Source: Reyranella humidisoli (GTDB lineage Bacteria; Pseudomonadota; Alphaproteobacteria; Reyranellales; Reyranellaceae). From it: 64,000 bases of DNA. Below the pieces are notes generated by a model, which worked only from the letters and a program-made list of their open reading frames with translations, was not told the origin of the DNA and did no database searches. The stretch lies in NCBI RefSeq assembly GCF_019039055.1, contig NZ_JAHOPB010000003.1:248001-312000 (forward strand), in the 5' to 3' direction. A program made the position numbers and the translations under genes. How positions within the stretch are numbered: the stretch's first letter is position 1; each line of letters opens with the position of its first letter. Below are positions 1 to 10,952 of this stretch, one piece after another.

Positions 1-238
1 CGATGCGCCCTACGATGTCATCCTGATCGAGGGGGCGGTCCGTGAAGTGCCGAAAGCCATCTCCGACCAGTTGGCCGAGGGCGGCCGGTTGGCGACCGTG
101 ATCGCCGACCCGAGCGGTGCACTGGGGGTGGCACATCTGTTCGTGAAGCAGGGCGGGGTCGTGTCCGGGCGGCCGCTTTTCGACGCCGGCTCGCCGGCAC
201 TGCCCGGCTTCGCGCCTCCCGCCCGTTTCACCTTCTGA
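1..238 (+). CDS. Protein-L-isoaspartate O-methyltransferase, C-terminal part
   Basis: Partial gene: only the last 78 codons are present, with the reading frame open at base 2 and a TGA at 236-238. The visible segment starts DAPYDVILIEGAVREVP and continues with a 'LAEGGRLATVI' strand. This is the usual Rossmann-fold end of PCMT-family methyltransferases, which use SAM to repair isoaspartyl residues in damaged proteins. In many alphaproteobacteria this gene lies directly upstream of a tolC homologue, as here (86-bp gap). The catalytic N-terminal part and SAM loop lie outside the window. An uncharacterised PCMT paralogue specific to this lineage is equally possible. Confidence 0.75.
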   Translation, partial: DAPYDVILIEGAVREVPKAISDQLAEGGRLATVIADPSGALGVAHLFVKQGGVVSGRPLFDAGSPALPGFAPPARFTF

Positions 239-323
239 GCCGGATCCGGCATTTGCCATGCTCGGGGCTACCCATGCTGTTCCGCCTGATGTTAGGGTAC
301 CGTCTACAGATGAGGGTAGAACG

Positions 324-1787
324 ATGCGTATCCGGCCCAGCTTGAAGCGCGCCCGCGCCGCGGCAGCGTGCATCCTGGCGGTCGGGCTCGGTGGGGCGTC
401 GAGTGCGTGGTCACAGAGCCTGATCGAGGCGCTTGCGACCACCTACAACAGCAACCCCGACTTGCTGGCGAGCCGGGCCATCCTGCGCCAGACCGACGAG
501 ACGCTGTCGCAGGCGGTCGCCAACTGGCGCCCTCGCGTCACGCTGAACGTCGAGTACAACAAGGTCGAGCAGGATTCCTATTCGCAGCGCACGGCGCCGA
601 CCTTCTACGCGTTGAACGGCAGATTCACGACTCTGCAGATGGTCCAGCCGCTGTTCCGCGGCGGCAAGACGATCGCTGAGACCAAGCAGGCGCAGTCCAA
701 CATCCAGGCGCAGCGCGCCCAGCTCGCAGATACCGAGCAGAACGTCCTGCTGGCGGCCGTAACTTCCTACGCCGACCTCGTCCAGAACATCGGTATCGCC
801 GATGCCCGCCGCAACAACGTGCGCGTGCTGGTGCAGCAGCTCGACGCGACCCGCGAGCGGTTCCGGGTCGGCGAATTGACGATCACCGACGTGTCGCAGT
901 CCGAGGCGCGCCTCGAACTGGCCAAGGCCGATCTGGTCCAGGCCGAGACCAACGTCCGCATCGCCGAGGCGGCCTTCCAGCGCACGATCGGCAAGAAGCC
1001 GGGCCGGCTGGGCGAAATCCCGCTGATCGGCGGCCTGCCGTCGTCGGAAGAGGAAGCCATCGGCCTGGCGATGGATGCCGGCCCCCGCGCCGTCACGGCC
1101 GCCCACCGCATCACGGCCGCCAACTACGGCGTGAATTCGGCCGTCGGCGATCTGCTGCCGCAGGTCAACCTGGTGGGCGCCCTGCAGCAGCAGTTCGACC
1201 TGCAGGTCCCGAACGACAAGTATTACAACTATGCCGTCCGCGTTCAGGCGGTGATCCCGATCTTCCAGAACGGCAGCGAATGGTCGCGTATCCGTTCGGC
1301 GCGTGAGCTTGTCGGGCAGCGGCGCAACGAACTCGACAGCGCCCGCCGCGCGGTGGCCGAGAACGTCATCCGGGCCTGGAGACAGCTCGATTCTTCACGC
1401 TCGCGCGTGACGTCGTTCGAGTCGCAGGTTCGCGCCAACGAAGTCGCGCTGAACGGCGTGCGCCAGGAAGCGCTGGTCGGTTCGCGCACCACCCTCGACG
1501 TGTTGAACGCCGAGCAGGAACTGCTGAACTCGCAGGTCAACCTGATCCAGGCACGCCACGACGTGCAGGTGTCCTACTACGGCGTACTCTCGGGCATCGG
1601 CCGTCTCACCGCGCGCACGCTTGCCCTGCCGGTCGAGTATTACGACGAGGAGCGCTACTACAAGGACGTCGGCTCCCGCTGGATCGGCTGGGGCAGCAGC
1701 GGCGAATCGGGTACGGGCATCATCCCGCCGTCCACGTCCCCGGCAGGCGTCGCGGGGAGCGCCCCTGCCGGGAGCAGCGGTAAATGA
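324..1787 (+). CDS. tolC: TolC-family outer membrane efflux protein
   Basis: 487-residue outer-membrane channel of the TolC family, which forms trimeric beta-barrel/alpha-tunnel exit ducts for type I secretion and RND/ABC efflux. The N-terminus from ATG 324 is a typical Sec signal peptide (MRIRPSLKRAR, then a hydrophobic Ala/Leu stretch ending SAWSQS). An in-frame ATG at 258 would add 22 residues without signal character, and a GAGGGTAG element lies just before 324, so 324 is chosen. The two repeated OEP domains are visible, with the characteristic 'SYADLVQN' and 'VGELTITDVSQSEARLELA' and later 'VGSRTTLDVLNAEQELLNSQVNL' segments. It overlaps the next gene by ATGA. It could be the exit duct for the RTX protein at 51-61 kb, but that is inference. 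Confidence 0.93.
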   Translation: MRIRPSLKRARAAAACILAVGLGGASSAWSQSLIEALATTYNSNPDLLASRAILRQTDETLSQAVANWRPRVTLNVEYNKVEQDSYSQRTAPTFYALNGRFTTLQMVQPLFRGGKTIAETKQAQSNIQAQRAQLADTEQNVLLAAVTSYADLVQNIGIADARRNNVRVLVQQLDATRERFRVGELTITDVSQSEARLELAKADLVQAETNVRIAEAAFQRTIGKKPGRLGEIPLIGGLPSSEEEAIGLAMDAGPRAVTAAHRITAANYGVNSAVGDLLPQVNLVGALQQQFDLQVPNDKYYNYAVRVQAVIPIFQNGSEWSRIRSARELVGQRRNELDSARRAVAENVIRAWRQLDSSRSRVTSFESQVRANEVALNGVRQEALVGSRTTLDVLNAEQELLNSQVNLIQARHDVQVSYYGVLSGIGRLTARTLALPVEYYDEERYYKDVGSRWIGWGSSGESGTGIIPPSTSPAGVAGSAPAGSSGK

Positions 1788-2332
1788 CCGACGCCAAGGG
1801 CGGCCCAAACAAAGAGCCGTCGATGGACGACATCCTGGCGTCCATCCGCAAGATCATTTCCGACGACGAGGCCCGTGCGCAGGGTGCGGGCCCGCGGCCG
1901 GCCGTGGTGCCACCCGTGATCGTCCCGCCCTCCATGACGTCGCCGTCGCGTACCCCCTCGAACGAGGACGTTCTCCTTCTCACCGATATCGTCGAAGAGC
2001 CGAAATCCATGTCGAACGTAGAGCCCGCGAATCCAGCGGAGATGCCGCAACCGTCGACCGAACTGGCAGCCCCGCCGAAGGCAGATGCCCTGGTCGGCGC
2101 CGGGGTGGCGGGCGTCGCCAGTTCCGCCTTCGCGCGCCTGAACCAGGCCGTGCAGGACAGCGTGCCGGCTCCAGCGGCGACCAATCCCGGCCCGTCGGTC
2201 GGCGGGCAGACCATCGAGGAGCTGGTCAAGGAAATGCTGCGCCCGATGCTGAAGGACTGGTTGGACACCAACCTCCCGCCAATGGTCGAGCGCTATGTCG
2301 AACGCGAGATCGCGCGGCTGACCCGCCGCTGA
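1784..2332 (+). CDS. PopZ-like DUF2497 protein
   Basis: 182 residues. The N-terminus has the conserved DUF2497 helix 'MDDILASIRKIISDDEA'. The middle is long, acidic and Pro/Ala-rich, and probably disordered. The C-terminus is a helical block 'TIEELVKEMLRPMLKDWLDTNLPPMVERYVEREIARL'. This layout is that of PopZ, the alphaproteobacterial polar organising protein that self-assembles at the pole and binds ParB and other clients through the N-terminal helix. It overlaps tolC by 4 nt (ATGA), so the two are probably co-translated. An intrinsic terminator at 2356-2384 ends the unit before valS. Whether this copy really organises a pole here is not shown by sequence. Confidence 0.85.
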   Translation: MTDAKGGPNKEPSMDDILASIRKIISDDEARAQGAGPRPAVVPPVIVPPSMTSPSRTPSNEDVLLLTDIVEEPKSMSNVEPANPAEMPQPSTELAAPPKADALVGAGVAGVASSAFARLNQAVQDSVPAPAATNPGPSVGGQTIEELVKEMLRPMLKDWLDTNLPPMVERYVEREIARLTRR

Positions 2333-2355
2333 CCCCAGGCGCCACCCCAAATCAT

Positions 2356-2384
2356 CGCCACGGTGTCGCAACCGTGGCGTTTTT
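2356..2384 (+). terminator. Rho-independent terminator after the popZ-like gene
   Basis: Perfect 9-bp GC-rich stem (2356-2364 pairs with 2371-2379), 6-nt loop and a run of five T at 2380-2384. It sits 24 nt after the DUF2497 stop codon and 16 nt before the valS ATG, so it separates the tolC-popZ unit from valS, or attenuates transcription into it. Confidence 0.85.
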
Positions 2385-2400
2385 CGTTTAAGGCCAAGAG

Positions 2401-5082
<2,682 letters not shown>

Positions 5083-5160
5083 CGAGATCAGGCGGCGCTC
5101 CTTCGAGACGGAGCGGCTCGCAGAGCGAATGGCGAGGGTGGTGAGGAGATGATCTCCACT
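5083..5160. repeat. Degenerate dispersed palindromic element
   Basis: The non-coding stretch after valS contains 'GCTCCTTCGAGACGGAGCGGC' style sequence followed by 'GGTGAGGAG'. It resembles the 'CTCATCCTGAGGAG...TCTCGAAGGATG' class of intergenic repeat seen in better form at 37535-37647. It looks like a decayed copy; the call rests on partial matches only. Confidence 0.35.
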
Positions 5161-5200
5161 GCGCTATTGTGGGAATATTGATCCCCCAATGGAGGAAACG

Positions 5201-5704
5201 ATGACCTATACCCTCGAGCAACTGAGCGCCGACATCGGGAAGGCACTCAAGGCCGATTCCGGAACCGCGGGCAAGCAGGCCGTGTGCAAGCTGGTGTCGA
5301 AGGTGCTGCTCGACGATGAGTTCGTTGCCAAGCACCTGACCGCCGAGGAATGCCGCCCGCGCAAGGTCCTGTACGAGGATCCGGAACTGGGTTTCTGCAT
5401 CTGCGGGCATGTGTACGAGACGGCCGCGCACGGAGCGCCTCATGACCACGGTACCAGTTGGGCGATCTACGGGCTGGCCACCGGCGATACGGAGATGACC
5501 GATTGGCGCATCGTCAAGAAGGGCGAAGGCGGCGAGCCGACCCTGGTCGAGCCCGCCAACACCTACGTCCTGAAGCCCGGCGATAGTCACTTCTACGATG
5601 TCGGCGTCGTCCACTCGCCGAAGCGCGACGGCTTGACCAAGCTGGTGCGCATCGAGGGCGCCAATCTCGATCGCATCAAGCGCTCGAACATCAAGGCGGC
5701 CTGA
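5201..5704 (+). CDS. Cupin-fold protein, cysteine-dioxygenase-like
   Basis: 167 residues from ATG 5201, which sits behind a good GGAGGAA ribosome site at 5191-5197; an ATG at 5189 overlaps that site and is disfavoured. A cupin motif is visible as 'HGAPHDHGTSWAIYGLATGDTEMTDW', with metal-ligand candidates His-x-x-His-x-His followed by a Glu, and the second motif as 'LKPGDSHFYDVGVVHS'. This resembles the cysteine dioxygenase / small-molecule dioxygenase branch of cupins, which use Fe(II). The true substrate cannot be read from the sequence. It stands alone, convergent with the aldehyde dehydrogenase, and a repeat element lies between them. Confidence 0.75.
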   Translation: MTYTLEQLSADIGKALKADSGTAGKQAVCKLVSKVLLDDEFVAKHLTAEECRPRKVLYEDPELGFCICGHVYETAAHGAPHDHGTSWAIYGLATGDTEMTDWRIVKKGEGGEPTLVEPANTYVLKPGDSHFYDVGVVHSPKRDGLTKLVRIEGANLDRIKRSNIKAA

Positions 5705-5783
5705 GGACGGCTGCATAGAAGGAATGCCGCCGGCCTGGGCGCGGCGAAGGACCTCACGGGCGGCCAGAGCACGTTGTGGTTAA

Positions 5784-5815
5784 CGAGAGACTCTGCGCTT
5801 CGCTCAGGATGACGC
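5784..5815. repeat. Half copy of dispersed repeat (GCTTCGCTCAGGATGAC family)
   Basis: Single arm carrying 'GCGCTTCGCTCAGGATGAC' between the cupin stop and the aldehyde dehydrogenase stop (convergent genes). The same core, in either orientation and as paired arms, occurs at 8128-8225, 19709-19826, 28669-28741 and 30902-30968. Confidence 0.7.
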
Positions 5816-5839
5816 TGTGGGTAGCTGCTGTTCCGGCAG

Positions 5840-7267
5840 CTATCGCTTGATCTGCATCGACAGATATTTCGCCAGCCCCGTGCCATAGGGCGGCCGGAGC
5901 ATGCGCAACGGCGCCAGGTCCCATTTGATCTGGTGGTAGATCGACTTGCGATGGCTGAATTCGCGGAAGCCATCGTGGCCGTGATAGGCGCCCATGCCGG
6001 CCGGGCCGATGCCGCCGAATGGCAGCTCCTCCTGCGCCACGTGCATCACCACGTCGTTGACGGTGACGCCGCCGGAGGTCGTGCCGTTCAACACCCGGTC
6101 GCGCTCCGCGTCGTCGCTGCCGAAATAGTAGAGGCCGAGCGGGCGGTCGTGGGCGTTGATGTAGTCCATCGCCTCCTGCACGTCGCGGTAGGCCTTCACC
6201 GGAAGCAGCGGCCCGAAGATCTCCTCCTGCATGACCTTCATGTCGTCGGTCGGGTTCAGGATCAGGGTCGGCGCGATGCGGCGATGCGGCTGCTGGCGCA
6301 GGTCCTCGGCCGCCGGATTGATCTCGACGAGTTCGGCGCCCTTGGCACGCGCATCGTCGAGATAGGACATGAGGCGCGCATAGTGGCGGTCGGAGACGAC
6401 CGCGGTGTAGTCGGGGCTCTCGCGAATGCTCGGGAACATGCGGCCGACGGAAGCCTTGGCTTCGGCCACGAAGTCGCCGACGCGATCGGCGGGCGCCAGC
6501 ACGTAATCCGGCGCGAGGCAGATCTGGCCGGCGTTGAGCGTCTTGCCGTTCATGATCCTCGCCGCGGCCACGGCCATGTCGGCGGAGCGGCCCACCACGA
6601 CCGGGCTCTTGCCACCCAGCTCGAGCGTCACCGGGACGAGATTTTCGGCGGCGGCCCGCATCACATGCCGCCCGATCGAGGTCGCACCGGTGAAGATCAT
6701 GTGATCGAAGGCGAGGGCGGAGAAGGCCTGACCGACCTCGGGACCGCCCGTCACCACGGCGATCTCGCTTTCGTCGAAGGCGCTGGCGAACATCTGTTTC
6801 AGGAGCTCAGACGTCGCCGGTGTCGTCTCGGACGGCTTGATCATCGCCCGGTTGCCGGCGGCAAGGACCCCGGCGAGCGGCGCGAAGGTAAGGTTCACGG
6901 GGAAGTTCCAGGGGCTGATGACACCGACCACGCCCTTGGGCTGGTGGCGGATCTCGGCCCGGGCGCCGAGGAAACCCAGGATGCGCGGTGTGGTGCGCCG
7001 CCGCTCGGTCTTCATCCAGCTTCGGACATTGTCGCGCGCATGCTTCAGCGGTCCGATCGAACTGGCGACATCGGCGAAGGCCGTCACCACGGCCGAACGC
7101 GCGCCGAAGTCGGCCGACAGCGCCGCTTCGATGTCGCGCCGCCGGTCGACCAGGAGGCCGATACAGCGGTTGAGGCGGTCGATGCGGATCTCGGCGGACG
7201 GCGCGCCGTCCTTGAGCTGGGCGTTGCGCTGTTTCGCGAGGATTTCGTTCAATCCGAAGTCTGTCAT
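5840..7267 (-). CDS. Aldehyde dehydrogenase (coniferyl-aldehyde-dehydrogenase type)
   Basis: 475-residue NAD(P)-dependent aldehyde dehydrogenase. Visible landmarks are 'GVISPWNFPVNLTFAPLAGVLAAGN' (cofactor loop), 'FTGATSIGRHV', the general-base segment 'LELGGKSPVVV', and the nucleophile Cys in 'NAGQICLAPDYVL'. The 'CLAPDYVL' wording is typical of the coniferyl/aromatic-aldehyde branch. The ATG at 7267 is used here. A GTG at 7276 is also credible because it overlaps the upstream stop as GTGA and has a GGAAGG site closer by. It is the last gene of the minus-strand block that begins with the EamA transporter, so it may oxidise an aldehyde made by the neighbouring dioxygenase-like protein. The substrate is not determinable. 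Confidence 0.9.
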   Translation of the reverse strand: MTDFGLNEILAKQRNAQLKDGAPSAEIRIDRLNRCIGLLVDRRRDIEAALSADFGARSAVVTAFADVASSIGPLKHARDNVRSWMKTERRRTTPRILGFLGARAEIRHQPKGVVGVISPWNFPVNLTFAPLAGVLAAGNRAMIKPSETTPATSELLKQMFASAFDESEIAVVTGGPEVGQAFSALAFDHMIFTGATSIGRHVMRAAAENLVPVTLELGGKSPVVVGRSADMAVAAARIMNGKTLNAGQICLAPDYVLAPADRVGDFVAEAKASVGRMFPSIRESPDYTAVVSDRHYARLMSYLDDARAKGAELVEINPAAEDLRQQPHRRIAPTLILNPTDDMKVMQEEIFGPLLPVKAYRDVQEAMDYINAHDRPLGLYYFGSDDAERDRVLNGTTSGGVTVNDVVMHVAQEELPFGGIGPAGMGAYHGHDGFREFSHRKSIYHQIKWDLAPLRMLRPPYGTGLAKYLSMQIKR

Positions 7268-7272
7268 GTCGG

Positions 7273-8106
7273 TCACGATGCCTTCCGGAGGTCCGGCACG
7301 TAGGGTTTTCTGGTGAAATGCTCCTGCCCATCGCCGCGGGCGAAGCGCAGGCCGGCGCGGCGGATCGCGTCGTCGTCGACCGGTTCGAGCGGCACGTAGT
7401 AGCGGTCGTCGACCTTGGTGAAAGTGTCGTTGTCGACGCGATTGTAGCAGATCAGCAGCGTCCAGCGCCGGTTGGGCGAGCGGTTGGCGTCGGACCGGTG
7501 GATCGCATTGCAATGGAAGATCAGCGCGTCGCCGGCCTCCAGTTCGCAATACTCGACCGGGCATTTCTCCAGGATGTGCGCCATGCGGCTGGGATCGACC
7601 TCGTTCTGGGTCGGCGACAGCGGCGTATGGTCGATGCGGCCGAGCTTGTGCGAGCCTGTGGCGATCTGCAGGCAACCGTTCTCGCGGGTGGTGCGGTCGA
7701 GCCCGATCATGATCGAGAGCATGTCGGGGCGCAGGCAGCCATTGTAGTACCAGTAGCCATAATCCTGGTGCCATTCCCAGGCGCCGCCGACCTCGGGCTC
7801 CTTGGCGGTCAGCTTGGACTGGTAGTGATAGACCGGCCCGCCCAGCAACGCCGCCGACGTATCGACCATGCGCCGGACGCGGGCGGCGAGACCGTAGACG
7901 CTGTCGCCGGCCCGGTTCCAGAGCGCGATGCGCGTCGAGCGGCCCTCTCCATCGCGGCGGTCGAGGATGCTGTCGCGCACGGCAGGATCTTCCTCCATCG
8001 CGCGGGTCAGCAGCTTCACCTCGTCGGGCGAGAACAGGCCGCGCGCATAAGTGAAACCCTTCTCCTCGAATTCGGCGCTCTGCGCCGCGTTCAGCACGTT
8101 CGGCAT
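7273..8106 (-). CDS. Phytanoyl-CoA dioxygenase family protein
   Basis: 277 residues, matching the PhyH family of Fe(II)/2-oxoglutarate oxygenases. The likely metal triad is visible: 'WHQDYGYW' gives the HxD pair, and the distal His lies in 'HCNAIHRSDANRSPNRRWTLLICYNRVDN', where the following Arg would bind 2-oxoglutarate. The ATG is preceded by a strong GAGGAAACC site. It shares its end with the start of the aldehyde dehydrogenase (4-nt overlap if the GTG start is used), which argues for translational coupling. Family members hydroxylate many small molecules as well as phytanoyl-CoA, so the substrate is unknown. Confidence 0.85.
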   Translation of the reverse strand: MPNVLNAAQSAEFEEKGFTYARGLFSPDEVKLLTRAMEEDPAVRDSILDRRDGEGRSTRIALWNRAGDSVYGLAARVRRMVDTSAALLGGPVYHYQSKLTAKEPEVGGAWEWHQDYGYWYYNGCLRPDMLSIMIGLDRTTRENGCLQIATGSHKLGRIDHTPLSPTQNEVDPSRMAHILEKCPVEYCELEAGDALIFHCNAIHRSDANRSPNRRWTLLICYNRVDNDTFTKVDDRYYVPLEPVDDDAIRRAGLRFARGDGQEHFTRKPYVPDLRKAS

Positions 8107-8127
8107 GGTTTCCTCGCCTTAAGGAGA

Positions 8128-8225
8128 AAGGTCCTTCGCTTCGCTCAGGATGACAACTCCACCGGCAAGGACGCAGTGCGCCGATGAACAAGAAGGTGTC
8201 ATCCTGAGCGAAGCAAAGGACCCTT
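8128..8225. repeat. Paired inverted copies of dispersed repeat
   Basis: Two arms, 8130-8154 and 8198-8223, are inverted copies of a 'TCATCCTGAGCGAAGC.AAGGAC' sequence separated by about 43 nt. They fill the gap between the phytanoyl-CoA-dioxygenase-like gene and the upstream thiolase gene. A long imperfect hairpin could form in RNA and might reduce read-through inside the block. Confidence 0.8.
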
Positions 8226-8243
8226 GAATCATATGCAACCGCT

Positions 8244-9791
8244 TCAGACAGGGCGGAAGACGTTGCGGCCGCCCAACTCGGAGACCGAGACCTTACGCCC
8301 GAGCTGTTCGCGCGTCAGCATGTCGGCGACCAGGGCGGGATCGTCCGGTGTCATGGCGACGAAGCGGTCGCCCGAGCCGTCGAGGCGGCCCAGGATATAG
8401 CCGCGCTCCGGCGCGTCCTTGCCGTAGGTGACGCAGTACGTCTCGATCGTGCCGGTGCCCGTGGGCTTGGTTTCGACCCGGCGCTTGGGAAGGGCGTCGA
8501 GTTCGGCCTGGAACTTCTTGGGATCCTCGCGCTTCCACGCTCCCTTGGTCGGCTCGGTCGAATAGAGGCCGGCCGAATGCTTGGTGAGGTAGTTGCCGTT
8601 GGCCGTCACCATGCCGAACGAGCCGGGTTTGGCGCGTACCACGTTCATCATCTCGGCGATCGAGTGAGTGACGTAGTTGTTGCCGGGACCGCCGAAGAAG
8701 GGGAGGCCGCCGGTCACGCTGATCGGGCGCGGATCGTTCTCGGGGATGCCGATCTCGGTCATCGCGACTTCGACGGCGGAGGGGAAGCAGCTGTAGAGGT
8801 CGAAGGCGTCGACGTCGGAGACCTTCTTGCCTGCCATGTCGAGGGCGATGCGGGCGCAGCCGCGGATCGCGGGTGACGAGTCGAGCTTCTCGCGCTCGGA
8901 CACGACCCAGGTGTCGGTGCCGTCGGCGCAGCCGTGCAGGAACACCCAGCGGTCCTGCGGGATGCCCCATTCGCGGGCCTTCTCGACCGAGGTGACCAGC
9001 ACGGCCGCCGCCTGGTCGATGATCGCATTGGCGTTCATCAGCCGTGGATAGGGGAAACAGATCCAGCGATTGTCGGGCGAGATCGTCGACAGGGCCTCGG
9101 CGCTGTAGCCTTCGCGGCGCGTCGCCAGCGGGTTGGCTTTGGCCACGGCGGCGAGGCGCTCGAACAGGCGGCCCATCGCCTTCATGTGACGGTCGACGTC
9201 ACGCTTCAGCCCGCCGCGAATGGCGTTCTCAAGCAGTGGATAGAAGTGGATGGCGGCGCGCAGCTCGTGGCGTGCCTCTTCCTCGCTGAAGCCGAAGCGC
9301 GGATCGCCGATGCGCGTCGGCTCGCCGCCGCCGGGGTCCTCGTTCCAGTCGATCTTCATGCCGGCGCGGCGGGCGTTCTGCGTGCTGCGCAGCAGCTCGG
9401 CGCCGCAGATCAAGGCCAACTCGGTCTCGCCCTTGGCGATCTGCTCGGCGAACTTGTTCACCAGGTACTGGGGCATGTTGCCGCCCGAGTGCGTGTAGAG
9501 GAGCTGTTTCGGATCGGCATGCAGCCGGTTGGCGACGCTCTTCGGCGGATTGCTCGACCGGCCGTAGGGCGAGGCGAAGCGCGGGCTGATGTCGCTGAAG
9601 AACTCCATCACGGCGATGGCGTCGACCCTGTGGCCGAGCGCATGCCCGCCGATGGCGGCCTTGGTGTCCTCCAGCGCCGCGTTGGCGGCCTCGGTGCAGA
9701 AGGCCACGCGCGAGCGCTCGCTCGACGGCTTGCCGACCGTGTCGGTGATCTGGCCGGCGCCGACCAGGATGGGGGTACGCGGATCGATCAT
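8244..9791 (-). CDS. SCP-x-type thiolase / acetyl-CoA acetyltransferase-like protein
   Basis: 515 residues with the two-half thiolase fold of the SCP-x group. The N-terminus is 'TPILVGAGQITDTVG', the C-terminal half has 'DAFDLYSCFPSAVEVA', and the catalytic-His segment is 'ANGNYLTKHSAGLYS'. The usual nucleophilic Cys motif (CxSG) is not seen where expected; residues about 101-108 read HSGGNMPQ instead. The sequence may therefore bind acyl-CoA without classical thiolysis. ATG 9791 overlaps the stop of the CoA-transferase gene (ATGA), implying coupled translation. Probably part of an acyl-CoA catabolic route; the substrate is unknown. Confidence 0.85.
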   Translation of the reverse strand: MIDPRTPILVGAGQITDTVGKPSSERSRVAFCTEAANAALEDTKAAIGGHALGHRVDAIAVMEFFSDISPRFASPYGRSSNPPKSVANRLHADPKQLLYTHSGGNMPQYLVNKFAEQIAKGETELALICGAELLRSTQNARRAGMKIDWNEDPGGGEPTRIGDPRFGFSEEEARHELRAAIHFYPLLENAIRGGLKRDVDRHMKAMGRLFERLAAVAKANPLATRREGYSAEALSTISPDNRWICFPYPRLMNANAIIDQAAAVLVTSVEKAREWGIPQDRWVFLHGCADGTDTWVVSEREKLDSSPAIRGCARIALDMAGKKVSDVDAFDLYSCFPSAVEVAMTEIGIPENDPRPISVTGGLPFFGGPGNNYVTHSIAEMMNVVRAKPGSFGMVTANGNYLTKHSAGLYSTEPTKGAWKREDPKKFQAELDALPKRRVETKPTGTGTIETYCVTYGKDAPERGYILGRLDGSGDRFVAMTPDDPALVADMLTREQLGRKVSVSELGGRNVFRPV

Positions 9792-10948
9792 TTGACGAGG
9801 GCCTCGATCTCGGAGGGCGTGAGGCCGGCCTGAGCCAACACGGTCTTCGTATCCTCGCCGAGGGCGGCGACCTTGGGGCCACTCTGCAACGGTGAGCCGG
9901 AGAAGCGAAAGGGCGGGGCCGGCGACTTGTAGCTGCCGCCGCCGTCCTCGATGGTGCAGAGCGAGCCGCGATGCTCGACCTGCGGGTCCTTCAATGCCTC
10001 GGTCACGGTGAGGTAGGGCGAGCAGGGCACGCCCTGCTTCTCCAGCGCGGCGACCACCTCCTTGACGCTCATCTTCTTCGACCACTCTTCGAGTTCGTCA
10101 ACGAGAAGGCCCCAGTTCATTCGGCGGTTCTGGTACTTCTCGAAGCGCGGATCGGTCAGCCAGTCGCGGCGGCCGGCGGCGGTCGCCATGTCCTGGAAGG
10201 TCTTCTCGCTGGCAGTCGCCAGCATGACGTAGCCGTCGCTGGCCTCGATCGGCCCGTACATCGGGCGCGAGGGCATCTCGAAGTCGAACTGCGCGCGATT
10301 GACCTCGCCCAGCAGCATGCCGACCAGGGTTTCGAACATCGAGACGTCGATCATCTGGCCCTTGCCGGTCGCATGGCGCTGATGGACGGCGGCGAGGATC
10401 GCGCCCATCGCATAGGCGCCGCTCGCGTAGTCCGCGACGAAGATGCCGCAATTGTCGGGACGCTCGCGGCCCTGCTGGTAGAAGAGATGGGCCATGTCGT
10501 AGCCGGTCGAAGCATGGATCACCGGCGCATAGGCGGGACGGCCGGCGCCGGGGCCGGTCTGGCCGTAGCCCGAGATCGCGCAGTAGATCAGACGCGGATT
10601 GACCTTCGCCAGTTCGGCATAGTCGAGGCCCAGCCGCTTCATGACACCGGGCCGGTAGTTCTCGACCAGGATGTCGACCGTTGCGATCAGCTTCTTGATG
10701 GCGGCCACGGACTCGGGCTTCTTGAGGTCAAGAACGATGGATTTCTTGCCGGCGTTGAGCTGGCCGAACATCGTGCTGAATCCGTCGCGCTGGACCGGGC
10801 GCGAACGCATCAGGTCGCCTTCGGCCGATTCCACCTTCACGACCTCGGCGCCCATGTCGGCGAGCAGGCGGCTGCAATGCGGGCCCGCGATGGTGGTCGA
10901 GAAATCGAGGATGCGCAGGCCGTCGAGTGGCCGGGACATTTCGGTCAT
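9788..10948 (-). CDS. CaiB/BaiF (class III) CoA-transferase
   Basis: 386 residues of the family III CoA-transferases, which move CoA between carboxylic acids through an aspartyl-CoA intermediate. Landmarks are 'LDGLRILDFSTTIAGPHCSRLLADMGAEVVKVE' at the N-terminus, the central 'NPRLIYCAISGYGQTGP', the likely catalytic Asp173 in 'VADYASGAYAMGAILAA', and 'IDVSMFETLVGML'. Length is normal. It follows the EamA transporter by 4 nt and overlaps the thiolase start, so transporter, CoA activation and thiolase form one unit. This suggests uptake or efflux and CoA activation of an organic acid. Confidence 0.93.
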   Translation of the reverse strand: MTEMSRPLDGLRILDFSTTIAGPHCSRLLADMGAEVVKVESAEGDLMRSRPVQRDGFSTMFGQLNAGKKSIVLDLKKPESVAAIKKLIATVDILVENYRPGVMKRLGLDYAELAKVNPRLIYCAISGYGQTGPGAGRPAYAPVIHASTGYDMAHLFYQQGRERPDNCGIFVADYASGAYAMGAILAAVHQRHATGKGQMIDVSMFETLVGMLLGEVNRAQFDFEMPSRPMYGPIEASDGYVMLATASEKTFQDMATAAGRRDWLTDPRFEKYQNRRMNWGLLVDELEEWSKKMSVKEVVAALEKQGVPCSPYLTVTEALKDPQVEHRGSLCTIEDGGGSYKSPAPPFRFSGSPLQSGPKVAALGEDTKTVLAQAGLTPSEIEALVK

Positions 10949-10952
10949 GTTT

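Noticed and set aside
5840..8191. A single 783-codon frame joining aldehyde dehydrogenase with upstream sequence
   Set aside because: The upstream part is an out-of-frame reading of the phytanoyl-CoA-dioxygenase-like gene; the enzyme homology begins at 7267-7276.
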